Below are positions 25,699 to 35,934 of a stretch of 64,000 nucleotides of DNA, piece after piece. Where the stretch lies: the NCBI GenBank assembly GCA_009720755.1, contig WNKV01000003.1, positions 186,001 through 250,000 on the forward strand, given 5' to 3'. This stretch comes from Rhodoplanes serenus. Lineage in GTDB: Bacteria; Pseudomonadota; Alphaproteobacteria; Rhizobiales; Xanthobacteraceae. Every line of letters starts with the position of its first letter. Within the stretch, counting starts at the first letter, position 1. The position numbers and the translations under genes were made by a program. The notes below the pieces were generated by a model. That model had not been told where the DNA came from. It did not search any database and saw only the letters and a list, made by a program, of their open reading frames with translations.

Positions 25699-27276
25699 GT
25701 GAAAGGTCGCGGGCGGGCGGCACTGGTAGCCGCCGCGGTCGCGGTGGCTGTGGCGGGGCTCGCGGGGCCGGTCGGCGCCGCCGGCGGCACCGGCCTCGAC
25801 CTGCCGCCGGGCGGCACCCGGACCGAGGCTCTGACGGTATCGTCTCAGGCCGGGATCGCCGCGGAGTTCGCGGTCACCACATCGGCGGCGGCGTTCGGCC
25901 ACCGCGCGCTTCAGCATCTCGACCTCGCTCTCGCCGGCCATACGGCCCACGCGCCCGACAGCGCGCCGGCCATCTCCCGCCGGGTTCATGCGGTGCTGCG
26001 CCCGCACGCCGATGCGCTGGCGCGGTTCGTCGCCTTCGTGGCGTTGTCGCCCGCCTGGGAGGATGCCGGCCACGAGCTGACCGAACGCCTGGTGCCGGCT
26101 CTCAGGCCGGACGATGTCGACGCCGCCCGCGCGATGCTGATCGGCAGCATCGGCGTGGCGGACCCCGACCGCGATCCGGCGGTCGCGGCACTGGAAGACT
26201 ACCGGCGGGCGCTCCAGGCGCTGGTCGCGGCGGCGGCGCCGCTCGCTGCGCGCATGGCGATGCAACGCGACCACGACCGGATCGGCGGCCCCGACCACGG
26301 CGGCAAGGACGACCGCCGCTTCCGGCAGCTCGTTGCCCAGTTCGGGGAGACGCTGGCCGACGTGTCGGTCTACATCCCCTCGTCGCCGCCGGAGCTGTTC
26401 CGGCCCCGGGTGCCGCCGCCCGAGAAGGTGTTCGACGTCGCCTTGCTGTGGGATGATCACGACAACGAGTGGCATCGCGTTGCGGCTGACGTGCCGGTGG
26501 AGGACATCTTCCGCGATGTGTTCATCGCCACCGGCAAGCGACCGACGCCGGGCCAGCTCAAGTACCTCGCCGGCACCTACGGCCAGATCGGTGTCCGCCG
26601 CGCCACCATCGAGGCGATCGCCGATGTCCTCGACGGTGCCGCGCCGGAGTCGCCCGTGAGGCTCGCGCTCGCCCGCTCGCCCGACGGCGAGGCGCTGCGT
26701 GCGGCGTTGGCCGAGCGCTGGCGCCTGTCGGCTCGTTACGTCTATGACGCCGCCTTCCGCGCGGCGATGCTGCGCACCGTCGACGAGGTCCGGCAGGGTC
26801 TGGTCGAGCAGGCCGGGCCGGCCGCCGCCGACCTGCGCAGGCTCGACGATCTCCTCGGCCGTTTCGGCCTGACTCTCGACTCCCAGTGGGCCGCCGCAGT
26901 CCCCCCCTCGGTCGGCACCCTCAAGGTGACGGCCTGGTTCTCCGACGACCCGCGCACCAAGTTCACCAGCATCTGGCGCTTCGACAAGGAGGAGGTGCGC
27001 ATCGATATCGATCAGGGCCGCGCCACCGGGGTTCGGCGCGGCAATGTGGTGCAGACCGAAGGGTCGATTCCGGGCCGCAACTGCATCGCGACCGACGTTC
27101 GCACCTTCGCGCCGGACGGCCGCCTGAGCTTCTCGGCCAGCTATCGCTGCGTGCGTGAGAACGGCGTCGTCGAGGTCAGCAACCGGGTCGGCCTCGGCAC
27201 CTGGGAGGTGGTCGGCGACGACGCGAGGCCCTCGTCGCCGGTCCAGCAGCCGGCGGCGAACCGCCGGTCGCGCTGA
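25699..27276 (+). CDS. Exported protein of unknown function
   Basis: About 525 residues, starting at GTG 25699 with a GAGGGG ribosome site five bases before; an ATG at 25678 is the alternative. The N-terminus is a signal peptide (RAALVAAAVAVAVAGLAGPVGAAGG). The mature part is mostly helical, with an Arg/Asp-rich middle (RDHDRIGGPDHGGKDDRRFRQ, read in parts). The C-terminal 130 residues, with KVTAWFSDDPRTKFTSIWRF and a Cys pair (NCIATDVRTF, YRC), look beta-rich. No family recognised. The end is four bases from the convergent pyrC stop. Confidence 0.65.
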   Translation: MKGRGRAALVAAAVAVAVAGLAGPVGAAGGTGLDLPPGGTRTEALTVSSQAGIAAEFAVTTSAAAFGHRALQHLDLALAGHTAHAPDSAPAISRRVHAVLRPHADALARFVAFVALSPAWEDAGHELTERLVPALRPDDVDAARAMLIGSIGVADPDRDPAVAALEDYRRALQALVAAAAPLAARMAMQRDHDRIGGPDHGGKDDRRFRQLVAQFGETLADVSVYIPSSPPELFRPRVPPPEKVFDVALLWDDHDNEWHRVAADVPVEDIFRDVFIATGKRPTPGQLKYLAGTYGQIGVRRATIEAIADVLDGAAPESPVRLALARSPDGEALRAALAERWRLSARYVYDAAFRAAMLRTVDEVRQGLVEQAGPAAADLRRLDDLLGRFGLTLDSQWAAAVPPSVGTLKVTAWFSDDPRTKFTSIWRFDKEEVRIDIDQGRATGVRRGNVVQTEGSIPGRNCIATDVRTFAPDGRLSFSASYRCVRENGVVEVSNRVGLGTWEVVGDDARPSSPVQQPAANRRSR

Positions 27277-27280
27277 CTGG

Positions 27281-28330
27281 TCAGGTGCCGGCGCTCTCCG
27301 CGACGCTCCAGCGCAGGCCCTCGTCGGACCCGAAGGCACGCAGGCTGCCTTCGCCGGGCACCGGCACCTCGGCGAGCGGGGCCGGCGGCGTGTCGACCAG
27401 CGTCACACGCTCCTTGTTGGGCGGCAGGCCGTAGAAGGCGGGGCCGTTGAGCGACGCGAACGCTTCGAGCCGATCGAGTGCATTCTCCTCGGCGAACACG
27501 GTGGCGTAGCATTCGAGCGCCGCCGGGGCGTTGAACAGCCCGGCGCAGCCGCACTCCGCCTCCTTGAGGTGGCGCAGATGCGGGGCCGTGTCGGTGCCGA
27601 GGAAGAACGACGGATCGCCGCTCGTCGCGGCGGCGCGCACCGCCAGGCGGTGGAGCTCGCGCTTGGCCACGGGCAGGCAGTAGTAGTGTGGCCGGATGCC
27701 GCCGCGGAAGATCGCGTTGCGGTTGATCATCAGGTGCTGCGGCGTCACCGTGGCGCCGATCAGCGGGCCGCCGGCGCGCACGTAATCGACCGCCTCCTTG
27801 GTGGTGACGTGCTCCATCACGACCTTGAGGCCGGGGAAGCGGCGCCGGGTCGGATCGAGCACGCGCTCGATGAACACCGCCTCGCGGTCGAAGATGTCGA
27901 CCGTCTGATCGTTCACCTCGCCGTGCACCAGGAGCGGCATGCCGGCCTTCTCCATCGCGGCGAGGACCGGCGCGATGCGGGCCACATCGGTGACACCGTG
28001 GCTCGAGTTGGTGGTGGCGTGCGCCGGGTACAGCTTGGCGGCCGTGAAGATGCCGTCGCGGTGGCCGGCGGCGAGGTCGGCCGGGTCGGTCGCGTCGGTG
28101 AGATAGCAGGTCATCAGCGGCGTGAATCGCGCATCGGCCGGCACCGCCGCGAGCACTCGTTCGCGGTAGGCGACCGCCATCGCGGCCGTGGTGACGGGCG
28201 GCGTGAGGTTCGGCATCACGATGGCGCGGCCGAAGCGGCGGGCCGTGAAGGGAACGACGGTGCGGAGCACGGCGCCGTCGCGGAAATGGACGTGCCAGTC
28301 GTCCGGACGCCGGATGGTGATCGACGCCAT
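27281..28330 (-). CDS. pyrC: Dihydroorotase, class II
   Basis: Third step of pyrimidine synthesis. Zinc ligands appear in [10 protein letters not shown] (H-x-H), and the carboxylated lysine and zinc histidines in [22 protein letters not shown] and [12 protein letters not shown]. The catalytic aspartate is in FLGTDTAPH. The 349 residues fit the PyrC type found in enterics and many alphaproteobacteria. ATG at 28330 gives [16 protein letters not shown]; the longer open frame is ignored. Confidence 0.96.
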   Translation of the reverse strand: MASITIRRPDDWHVHFRDGAVLRTVVPFTARRFGRAIVMPNLTPPVTTAAMAVAYRERVLAAVPADARFTPLMTCYLTDATDPADLAAGHRDGIFTAAKLYPAHATTNSSHGVTDVARIAPVLAAMEKAGMPLLVHGEVNDQTVDIFDREAVFIERVLDPTRRRFPGLKVVMEHVTTKEAVDYVRAGGPLIGATVTPQHLMINRNAIFRGGIRPHYYCLPVAKRELHRLAVRAAATSGDPSFFLGTDTAPHLRHLKEAECGCAGLFNAPAALECYATVFAEENALDRLEAFASLNGPAFYGLPPNKERVTLVDTPPAPLAEVPVPGEGSLRAFGSDEGLRWSVAESAGT

Positions 28331-28416
28331 GGGTCTCTCGTGTGACGGTCTCGAGGGCTGTGGTGGCGTCGTCGGACGACGCGCCTGTCCGACCCTACGT
28401 CCGGGCCGGGCGCGGA

Positions 28417-28728
28417 TCAATGCACGGGTGAGGCGAGTCCGGCGTCGGGGTTCGCCCGGTCTGCGGACTGCTGGAGCAGCGCGGGGGTCGTCCCGGCCGG
28501 CGGCTCGCGGCCCGGCAGCAGGGCGGGATCGAAATCGGGCTCCCACAGCCGCCCGAGCACCGTGTTGAGTTCGGGCGGGTCCCACAGGAGGCAGCCGGAA
28601 TTGCTGTAGGGCGTCAGCTCGCCGACCCGGATGCCCGCGTCGGTGATGTAGAAGTCGACCCGCCGGTGGCCTAGACAGCGCCTGCCGTCCCGAATAGCGG
28701 GAGCCGCACCGACCGGGTCCCGGTGTGA
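28417..28728 (-). pseudogene. 3' relic of a TupA-like ATP-grasp gene
   Basis: The minus strand is open for 103 codons without any ATG, GTG or TTG and starts right after an in-frame stop at 28729. The translated core [18 protein letters not shown], followed by TPYSNSG and [15 protein letters not shown], matches the C-terminus of TupA-like ATP-grasp proteins (RVDxY...GELTxxxGSG...). The N-terminal two thirds, including the ATP-grasp core, are missing. It is best read as a decayed fragment, although a start by an unusual codon cannot be excluded. Confidence 0.5.
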
Positions 28729-29055
28729 TCAGGAACGGTCGTCGAACCAGCGGGCATGCGGCGGGGCCACCGCTACACCGCGCCGCACCCACGTACCGAA
28801 CGCTTGCTCGCAGGCGCGGCGCATCGCGGGCGTGGCGGGGCAGAAATCGGCGGCCGCGCAATTGGGGACCGCCGTGCAGCGGCACTCTGCCGCGAGGCGG
28901 GCCGGATTCGCCAGCGCCGCGAGGCTGTAGGGGCGGCCGCTCTGCGCCACCGCGACGGAGCGCTGGTGCGGGCAGGGCGGCCCGGCGGCTTCCGCCGCAG
29001 AGCGCGAGGCAAGGTTGGTTCGGCTGGAGGGACGGGCGGGAAAGTCGATCAGCAT
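28729..29055 (-). CDS. Small Cys-containing protein, uncertain
   Basis: A 108-residue frame from the ATG at 29055. It has five or six cysteines ([30 protein letters not shown]) and sits directly after the LysR gene on the same strand. It ends where the ATP-grasp relic begins in the same frame. A run of cysteines of this kind is unlikely in a chance frame, but no family was recognised. Confidence 0.35.
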   Translation of the reverse strand: MLIDFPARPSSRTNLASRSAAEAAGPPCPHQRSVAVAQSGRPYSLAALANPARLAAECRCTAVPNCAAADFCPATPAMRRACEQAFGTWVRRGVAVAPPHARWFDDRS

Positions 29056-29093
29056 GGCGGGGGCTCCGGGGGCAGAGCGGCGTCTGCGGCCGC

Positions 29094-30119
29094 TCAGATC
29101 TCGACGCTCTGGGATGCGGCGCGCGACGTCCCGGCTCGGCGCCGTCTCGGCGGCTCGGAGACGTCGTTCTGCGTCGGCACGGCGGCGCTCAGGGCGATGA
29201 CGCGGTCTTGGCCGAGCACCTTGCCGTCGCTGATCACCTCGCCGATCGCCTTGACGATGGCGCGCGCCGCCGGCGACAGGCCGATGCCGTGGCGCCACAC
29301 CACGCGGATCGTGCGTTCGAGCACCGGGTCGCGCAGCGGCCGATACACCAGCATCGGATGCTCGCCGGGCGGCAGCGCCAGCCCCGGCAGCGCCGTGATG
29401 CCGACGCCCTGCTCGATCAGGCCGTAGATCGTGACGAGATTGGAGACCTCCGAGGCGATCGCGAGCCGGATGTTATGAGGCGCGATGGCGTTGTCGATCA
29501 GCGCGCGGATGCCGTGCTCGACCGTCATCGCGATGAACGGATGGCCTTGCAGCTCGGTCCATGTCAGCTCGGGCTTCGCGGCCAGCGGATGTGATCTCGG
29601 CAGCGCCGCGTAGAAGCGGTCTCGTCCGATCACCAGCCCGTCGAGCGACGGCGTCGCCGTCTCGAAGCTGCCGATGCCGAGATCCGCCTGGCCATCGAGC
29701 ACCGCGGTGGTGATGGCGGTGAGATTGACGTCGCGCACCACCACGCGCAGGCCGAGGCGCGACGCCTCGCCGGCGATCACCGCGGGCATCACCCGGAACG
29801 CGATGGAGGGCAGGCAGGCGACCACCACGCGGCCGCGCTTGCGGGCCGCCGCTTCCTGAATGTCGGCGATCGAGGTGTCGATCTGGCGGAGCAGATGACG
29901 CGCCGTCGGCAGGAAGCCCATGCCGAGTCCGGTGAGCTTCACACTGCGTGTGGTGCGATGGAACAGCGCGCTGCCGATCTGTTCCTCGAGCTGCTGGATC
30001 GAGTGGCTGAGGGCCGGCTGTGACAGGGCCAATGTCTCGGCCGCCGCGACAAAGCTGCCTTTGTCGGCCACCAGAACGAAGGCCCGGAGCTGGCGGAGCG
30101 TCACATTATTCCGGTTCAT
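29094..30119 (-). CDS. LysR-family transcriptional regulator
   Basis: A 341-residue activator or repressor. The winged helix-turn-helix sits at the N-terminus ([40 protein letters not shown], read in parts). A substrate-binding domain follows from residue 95 ([19 protein letters not shown]). It is divergent from the catabolic operon at 30246–34279 with a 126-bp gap, the usual place for a LysR regulator of its neighbour. Confidence 0.92.
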   Translation of the reverse strand: MNRNNVTLRQLRAFVLVADKGSFVAAAETLALSQPALSHSIQQLEEQIGSALFHRTTRSVKLTGLGMGFLPTARHLLRQIDTSIADIQEAAARKRGRVVVACLPSIAFRVMPAVIAGEASRLGLRVVVRDVNLTAITTAVLDGQADLGIGSFETATPSLDGLVIGRDRFYAALPRSHPLAAKPELTWTELQGHPFIAMTVEHGIRALIDNAIAPHNIRLAIASEVSNLVTIYGLIEQGVGITALPGLALPPGEHPMLVYRPLRDPVLERTIRVVWRHGIGLSPAARAIVKAIGEVISDGKVLGQDRVIALSAAVPTQNDVSEPPRRRRAGTSRAASQSVEI

Positions 30120-30245
30120 CGATCAATCATTTAGATCATTCGATTGGAGAGCGCAATCGAAACCGTCTCATATAGACTACGGCTGGCGGCGCCTTCGGTG
30201 CGCCCGGCTCGGAAAAAGCTCCCGCGACCTTCGGCAGGCTTGCCC

Positions 30246-31148
30246 ATGGCACTCTCCGGCTCTCGGCCCGACGTTCTTCTCGTTCCGCTGATCGATGTGA
30301 ACTGGCTGGTTTACGCGCCCTTCGATCCGGGGCGCGACTTCCGGGTCGATCCGCCCAAGGTGGAGCAGAGCGTCGGCGAGACCCGCAGCATCTGTCGCCT
30401 GCTCGCCGGGCTGACAGGCGGTAAGTATATCTTGTCGCCGCACTCCGGCACCTACTGCCGCACCGGCTATTACGACGGCGCGATGCTGGACGTGTATCGC
30501 GAGGCGGTCGCCGACGGGGCGGAGCTGTCGATCCACCTGCACGAGGAGATCAAGGGCGCCGGCACCCGCTACATGGAGCGGGACCACGTCGCCGCGGTCT
30601 ATCTCGACTGCAAGCGACGGCTGGAGAACGCCGGCATCCGCCCGGTCGCCTACCGGGGCGGGCACTACGCCTACACGCCGTTCATGAACGAGCTGCTGCC
30701 GCAGACCGGCGTGTTCATCGACTGCTCGTGCTCGCCCGGCGCCGACCATCCCGAGCGCGAGGCCATCTGGGTGCACGCCGAGACCACGGGCTACTACCTG
30801 CCCATGGACCCGCGCCGGCCGGCCGCCGGCCAGGCCCGCTCGCCGGTGTTCGAGATCCCGATCGGATGCGACGGAGAGGGTTTTGCGTATCGAAACCTGC
30901 TTCATGTCGAACAGTCCGAGCTCGACAACCTCCAGCGCGTGTGGGGCGTCATCCGCGAGCGGGCGCGACGGACCGGGGAGCAGCAGATCGTGCATTGCCT
31001 GTTCCACACCGGGTCGGTCGGGCGGCCGGAATGGCTGGAGCGATTCAAGCGGTTCCTCGCCTGGGTGCCCGACAATGGCGGCACCTTCGTGACCACCGTC
31101 GAGGCCAAGGCCGCCTATGACGCGAGCTCGAAGGAGCGCGCCGCGTGA
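30246..31148 (+). CDS. Distant polysaccharide-deacetylase-like protein
   Basis: A 300-residue cytoplasmic protein. The visible pattern is a NodB-like fold: LIDVNW near residue 15 (Asp), ELSIHLHEE (His-x-His) near 100, and AYRGGHYAYTPF (Arg-Gly-Gly) near 138. This suggests a metal-dependent deacylase of C–N bonds. The frame is open from 30144, but the ATG at 30246 is preferred. It starts a four-gene operon; the next gene overlaps its stop by four bases (GTGA). Its substrate is probably the same as that of the dehydrogenase, aldolase and amidohydrolase that follow. Confidence 0.65.
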   Translation: MALSGSRPDVLLVPLIDVNWLVYAPFDPGRDFRVDPPKVEQSVGETRSICRLLAGLTGGKYILSPHSGTYCRTGYYDGAMLDVYREAVADGAELSIHLHEEIKGAGTRYMERDHVAAVYLDCKRRLENAGIRPVAYRGGHYAYTPFMNELLPQTGVFIDCSCSPGADHPEREAIWVHAETTGYYLPMDPRRPAAGQARSPVFEIPIGCDGEGFAYRNLLHVEQSELDNLQRVWGVIRERARRTGEQQIVHCLFHTGSVGRPEWLERFKRFLAWVPDNGGTFVTTVEAKAAYDASSKERAA

Positions 31149-32140
31149 GCGGGCGGGGCGTCTGCCTGCTGGTGCAGCCGATCCATCCGAGCGGCGTCGC
31201 GGTGCTGGAAGAGGCCGGGCTGACGGTGCGCCAGGCGAGCGCCGCCAGCATGGACGTGGTCGCCCGCGAGGTCGGCGACGCGGTCGCCGCCATCACCCGC
31301 AACGCCGGCTTCGATCGCGCCGCGATGGCGGCGGCGCCGCGGCTCGCGGTGCTCGGCAATCACGGCACCGGCTACGATCCGGTCGACGTCGCCTATGCGG
31401 CGGAGATCGGGCTGCCGATCGTCTACACGCCGTTCGCCAACGTGCAGTCGGTGGCCGAGCAGGCGATCGCCCAGATGATCGCGCTCGCCAAGCGGACCCG
31501 CGAATGCGACCGCGCGGTCCGGCAGGGCCGTTTCGACTATCGCTATGCGCGGGATTTCCACGAACTCGCCGGCAAGACGCTGCTGGTCTGCGGCTTCGGC
31601 AAGATCGGCCGGCGCACCGCCGAGATCGCCCGGCTCGCCTTCGGCATGCGGGTGCTGGTGCACAGCCCGAGCGTCGATGCCGCCGAGATCGCGGCGGCCG
31701 GCTGCGTGCCGGTGGCGGATCTCGATGCGGCCCTGGCCGAGGCCGATATCGTGTCGCTGCATCAGCGGCTGACGCCACGCACCCGCGGCCTGTTCGACGC
31801 GGCGCGTCTCACCCGCATGAAGCCCGGCGCCGTGCTGGTGAACACCGCGCGCGGCGCCCTTGTCGAACCCGTCGCGCTGATCGCCGCGATCGAGAGCGGC
31901 CGGCTGCGCGGCGCCGCCATGGACGTGTTCGAGACCGAGCCGCTGCCCGCCGATCATCCGTACACGCGGTGCGACGGCATCCTGCTGTCGCCCCACACGG
32001 GAGGCGCCACCGAGGAGGCGCTGGAGCGCACCGCCGTCGAGACGGCGCGCCAGGTGGTCGACGTGCTGGCCGGGCGCCGGCCCGAATTCCTGATCGACCC
32101 CGCGGTGTGGGCGCGCCGGCGCGTGCCCGCTATCGCCTGA
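31145..32140 (+). CDS. D-isomer-specific 2-hydroxyacid dehydrogenase
   Basis: A 331-residue NAD-dependent dehydrogenase. The Rossmann motif is GFGKIGRRTAEIARLAFGM near residue 150. Catalytic residues are Arg in NTARGALVEP, Glu in FETEPLP and His in SPHTGGATEEA. It begins with GTG overlapping the preceding stop. It likely interconverts a 2-keto acid and a D-2-hydroxy acid in this operon. Confidence 0.9.
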   Translation: MSGRGVCLLVQPIHPSGVAVLEEAGLTVRQASAASMDVVAREVGDAVAAITRNAGFDRAAMAAAPRLAVLGNHGTGYDPVDVAYAAEIGLPIVYTPFANVQSVAEQAIAQMIALAKRTRECDRAVRQGRFDYRYARDFHELAGKTLLVCGFGKIGRRTAEIARLAFGMRVLVHSPSVDAAEIAAAGCVPVADLDAALAEADIVSLHQRLTPRTRGLFDAARLTRMKPGAVLVNTARGALVEPVALIAAIESGRLRGAAMDVFETEPLPADHPYTRCDGILLSPHTGGATEEALERTAVETARQVVDVLAGRRPEFLIDPAVWARRRVPAIA

Positions 32141-32176
32141 CGATCGACCACACGCCATCGCGACGACGAGGAGGCC

Positions 32177-32965
32177 ATGATCAGATCCAACGCCGTCAAG
32201 GCGCTCCAGAAGGCCGGCAAGCCCGCCTTCGGCACCTGGATCACGCTGTGCCCGCATCCGCGCGTGGTGAAGATCCTGGCGAGCGCCGGCTTCGACTTCG
32301 TCATCATCGAGATGGAGCACACCGACTTCACCATGGAGACGGTGGGGCTGCTCGCCATGTATGCGCGCGAGTGCGGGCTGACGCCGATCGTTCGGCCGCC
32401 CGGAACGCTCAAGCCGCACGATCTGACGCGGCCGCTCGATGCCGGCGCGCAAGGCTTGCTGCTGCCCTCGGTGGAGACGGCCGAGCAGTTCATGGAGATC
32501 GTCCGCGCCACGCGCTATCACCCGATCGGCCAGCGGCCGATGAACCTACGCGGGCCGCACACCGATTACTTCGCCGGCGAGGCGAAGGAGATGCTGGCGC
32601 ATCTTAACCGCGAGACCATGCTGGTGGTGATGGTGGAGTCCCGCCGGGCGATCGACAATCTCGACGCGATCCTGAAGACGGGCGCGGTCGACTGCGTCAT
32701 GATCGGCCCCGATGATCTGTCGCAGGACCTCGGCATTCCGGCCGAGATGCAGAACCCGGTGCTGCATGCCGCCTATGACGAGGTGTTCTCGATCTGCCGC
32801 CGGCACGGCGTGCCCTACGGCCTGTCGGCGCAATCGCCCGAGATGGCGGAGGGCTGGGTCGCCAAGGGCTGCACCTGGATTCCCTATCAGAACGACGCCG
32901 CCATGGTGCTGAACGCGGCGCGCGCCGCGGTGCCGAAGCTGATGAAGGCGGGCGGTCGCGCCTGA
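32177..32965 (+). CDS. HpcH/HpaI-family aldolase
   Basis: A 262-residue class II aldolase of the HpcH/HpaI family, which cleaves 4-hydroxy-2-keto acids, releasing pyruvate or a relative. Motifs include FDFVIIEMEHTDF, LLLPSVETAEQ (metal Glu), MVESRRAIDNLDAIL and DCVMIGPDDLSQDLGIP (metal Asp). The ribosome site is AGGAGGCC. It follows the dehydrogenase by 36 bp. Confidence 0.92.
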   Translation: MIRSNAVKALQKAGKPAFGTWITLCPHPRVVKILASAGFDFVIIEMEHTDFTMETVGLLAMYARECGLTPIVRPPGTLKPHDLTRPLDAGAQGLLLPSVETAEQFMEIVRATRYHPIGQRPMNLRGPHTDYFAGEAKEMLAHLNRETMLVVMVESRRAIDNLDAILKTGAVDCVMIGPDDLSQDLGIPAEMQNPVLHAAYDEVFSICRRHGVPYGLSAQSPEMAEGWVAKGCTWIPYQNDAAMVLNAARAAVPKLMKAGGRA

Positions 32966-32983
32966 GCCGGACGGAGGCGGGGC

Positions 32984-34279
32984 GTGGTGGCGACAGACGA
33001 ACGGCGACGGGCGGTCACCGAGGGAGCGGGGCTGGCCCAGCAGCTTTTCGACGCGCTCGCGGCCCGCACGGCCGATCCGCCGGGCGTCACGCGGATCGCC
33101 TATGGGGACGGCGAGTGCGCGGCTTTCGCGCTGATGGCGGAGGCGGCCCGCTCGCTCGGTGGCGCGGTCGACTTCGACGCCGCCGGCAACCAGTTCCTCA
33201 CCCTTCCGGGACGCGACCGCAGCCGCACGCTCTACATCGGCTCGCATCTCGATTCGGTGCCGCACGGCGGCAATTTCGACGGTGCGGCCGGCGTCGTGCT
33301 CGGGCTGGCGCTGGCCGCCGCGCTGGCGCATCTCGGGCGCGAGCCGCCGGTCGATCTCTGCGTGCTGTGCCTGCGGGCCGAGGAGAGCTGCTGGTTTCCG
33401 CACAGCTACATCGGCAGCAAGACGGCGCTCGGCCGCCTCGATCCGGCGGTTCTCGACGAGGTGCGGCGCAGCGACACCGGCGAGACGCTGGCGTGGCACA
33501 TGCACGACCTCGGCTTCGATCCCGCGGCGGTTCTTCGCGGCGTCAGCCGCATCGCCCCGGACCGTACGGTCGGATACATCGAGCCGCACATCGAGCAGGG
33601 GCCGGTGCTGGTCGATGCGGGCGTTCCGATCGGGCTCGTCACCGGCATCCGCGGCAGCCTGCGGTTCCGCGACGCGGCGTTCCACGGCGCCTATGGGCAT
33701 TCGGGGGCGACGCCGCGCCGGCTGCGGCGCGACGCCGTGGTGGCGGCCGCCGCGTTCGTCACCGCCATGCAGAAGGTGTGGGACGGGTTCGAGGCGCAGG
33801 GCCACGACCTCGCCGTCACCTTCGGGATGATCGGCACCGATCCGGCGCAGCATTCCTTCTCGAAGGTGGCGGGCGAGGCGCGTGTCTGCGTCGATCTGCG
33901 CAGTCTGAGCGCCCACACGCTGGCGGCGGTGTCCCGTTCCGTGGAGGAGATCGGCGAAAGCCTCGCGACACGCCATGGCGTGCGTCTCGTGCTCGGCCCG
34001 CGCAGCGGCAGCACGCCTGCCGTGATGACACCGGCCGTCGTCGATCGCCTGGGCGCAGCGGCGGCAGCGGCTCAGGTGTCGACACTTATGGTGCCGAGCG
34101 GGGCCGGGCACGACGCCGCGACCTTCGCGGCGGCCGGATTGCCGACCGGCATGCTGTTCATCCGCAATCGGAACGGAAGCCATAACCCGGATGAGCATAT
34201 GGCGATCGCCGATTTGGCCGACGGGCTGGCCATTCTGGTGTCGCTGTTGCTGGACTTTCCTGTCGACAGTTGGTGTTGA
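32984..34279 (+). CDS. M20-family amidohydrolase (carbamoylase/allantoate type)
   Basis: A 431-residue zinc hydrolase of the allantoate amidohydrolase/N-carbamoyl-amino-acid hydrolase group. Metal ligands lie in IGSHLDSVPHGGNFDGAAGV (His, Asp), CLRAEESCWFPHSY (Glu-Glu) and YIEPHIEQGPVL, with GHDAATFAAAG near the C-terminus. It starts with GTG 18 bp after the aldolase. It probably cuts a C–N bond of a carbamoyl or ureido acid, which fits the deacetylase-like first gene. Confidence 0.88.
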   Translation: MVATDERRRAVTEGAGLAQQLFDALAARTADPPGVTRIAYGDGECAAFALMAEAARSLGGAVDFDAAGNQFLTLPGRDRSRTLYIGSHLDSVPHGGNFDGAAGVVLGLALAAALAHLGREPPVDLCVLCLRAEESCWFPHSYIGSKTALGRLDPAVLDEVRRSDTGETLAWHMHDLGFDPAAVLRGVSRIAPDRTVGYIEPHIEQGPVLVDAGVPIGLVTGIRGSLRFRDAAFHGAYGHSGATPRRLRRDAVVAAAAFVTAMQKVWDGFEAQGHDLAVTFGMIGTDPAQHSFSKVAGEARVCVDLRSLSAHTLAAVSRSVEEIGESLATRHGVRLVLGPRSGSTPAVMTPAVVDRLGAAAAAAQVSTLMVPSGAGHDAATFAAAGLPTGMLFIRNRNGSHNPDEHMAIADLADGLAILVSLLLDFPVDSWC

Positions 34280-34442
34280 GCGTCCGCGATATCTCGGGTG
34301 CCGTCGTTCGGCTCTATACCGCGGCGCAATAATTTTTGACCAGGCGCCACCGCCGTGCCTATCATGCTGGCGTTCGCTCACATTCCTTCCACTCGCCCGC
34401 ACGCCGCCTCCCGCGGAGGCTCGCGTGTCCCAGGAGATCGAC

Positions 34443-34817
34443 ATGAAAACCGGCACGCCGTTCGAGATGCCCGCCGACCTTCGTAAGATGACCGAGCAGA
34501 GCATGGAGCAGGTGCGCTCGGCCATCAGCAGCTATCTCCAGTTCTTCCAGCGCGGCGTTCCGGGCATGCCGATGCTGGGTGGCACCGAGCTGAGCAACAA
34601 GGTGCTGAGCTATGCCGAGCGCAATGTCGCGACCGCCTTCGATTTCGCTCAGAGCCTGATGGCCGCCAAGGACGTTCAGGAAGTCCTCAAGATGCAGACG
34701 GAGTTCCTGCAAGCGCAGATGCAGGCGATGACCGAGCAGGTGAAGGACCTGAGCGAGACCGCCATCAAGGCGGTGACCGACCCGACCAAGATGGGCAAGT
34801 CCGGCCCGTCCTCCTGA
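34443..34817 (+). CDS. Phasin
   Basis: A 124-residue granule-coating protein of polyhydroxybutyrate inclusions. It is a long amphipathic helix set (KMTEQSMEQVRSAISSYLQF, SYAERNVATAFDFAQSLMAA, KMQTEFLQAQMQAMTEQVKDL), typical of alphaproteobacterial phasins. The ATG at 34443 has an AGGAGA ribosome site; the longer upstream frame is not used. It complements phaB at 18650. Confidence 0.88.
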   Translation: MKTGTPFEMPADLRKMTEQSMEQVRSAISSYLQFFQRGVPGMPMLGGTELSNKVLSYAERNVATAFDFAQSLMAAKDVQEVLKMQTEFLQAQMQAMTEQVKDLSETAIKAVTDPTKMGKSGPSS

Positions 34818-34953
34818 TCCGATCGCGACGCGGTGGCGGCGGCCGGCTCGTCTGCGCCGCCGCGGCACTGCTGCCGCCGCGGCACCGCTGCCCTTGCGGG
34901 TCGCCGCGCCGCGGCCTGTCCGGTCTCGACCGGCCGCCCGGCCGGTTCCATGA

Positions 34954-35784
<831 letters not shown>

Positions 35785-35934
35785 GCGACGGCCGCGGCGC
35801 CGCGTCCTCGTGGACGCTGTGGGCCGTTCAGACGAGACGGCCGACCCCGCTCGTCCGGGATCGGCTGGTCTTCGGTTCTGAGGATCGCCGCGCAGGCGGG
35901 TGGCTGCCACCGCGCCGCGCGCCCGCTCGGCTGG

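Noticed and set aside
25645-27339. A 564-codon frame on the minus strand
   Set aside because: Antisense to the exported protein and pyrC end; no motifs, shadow composition.
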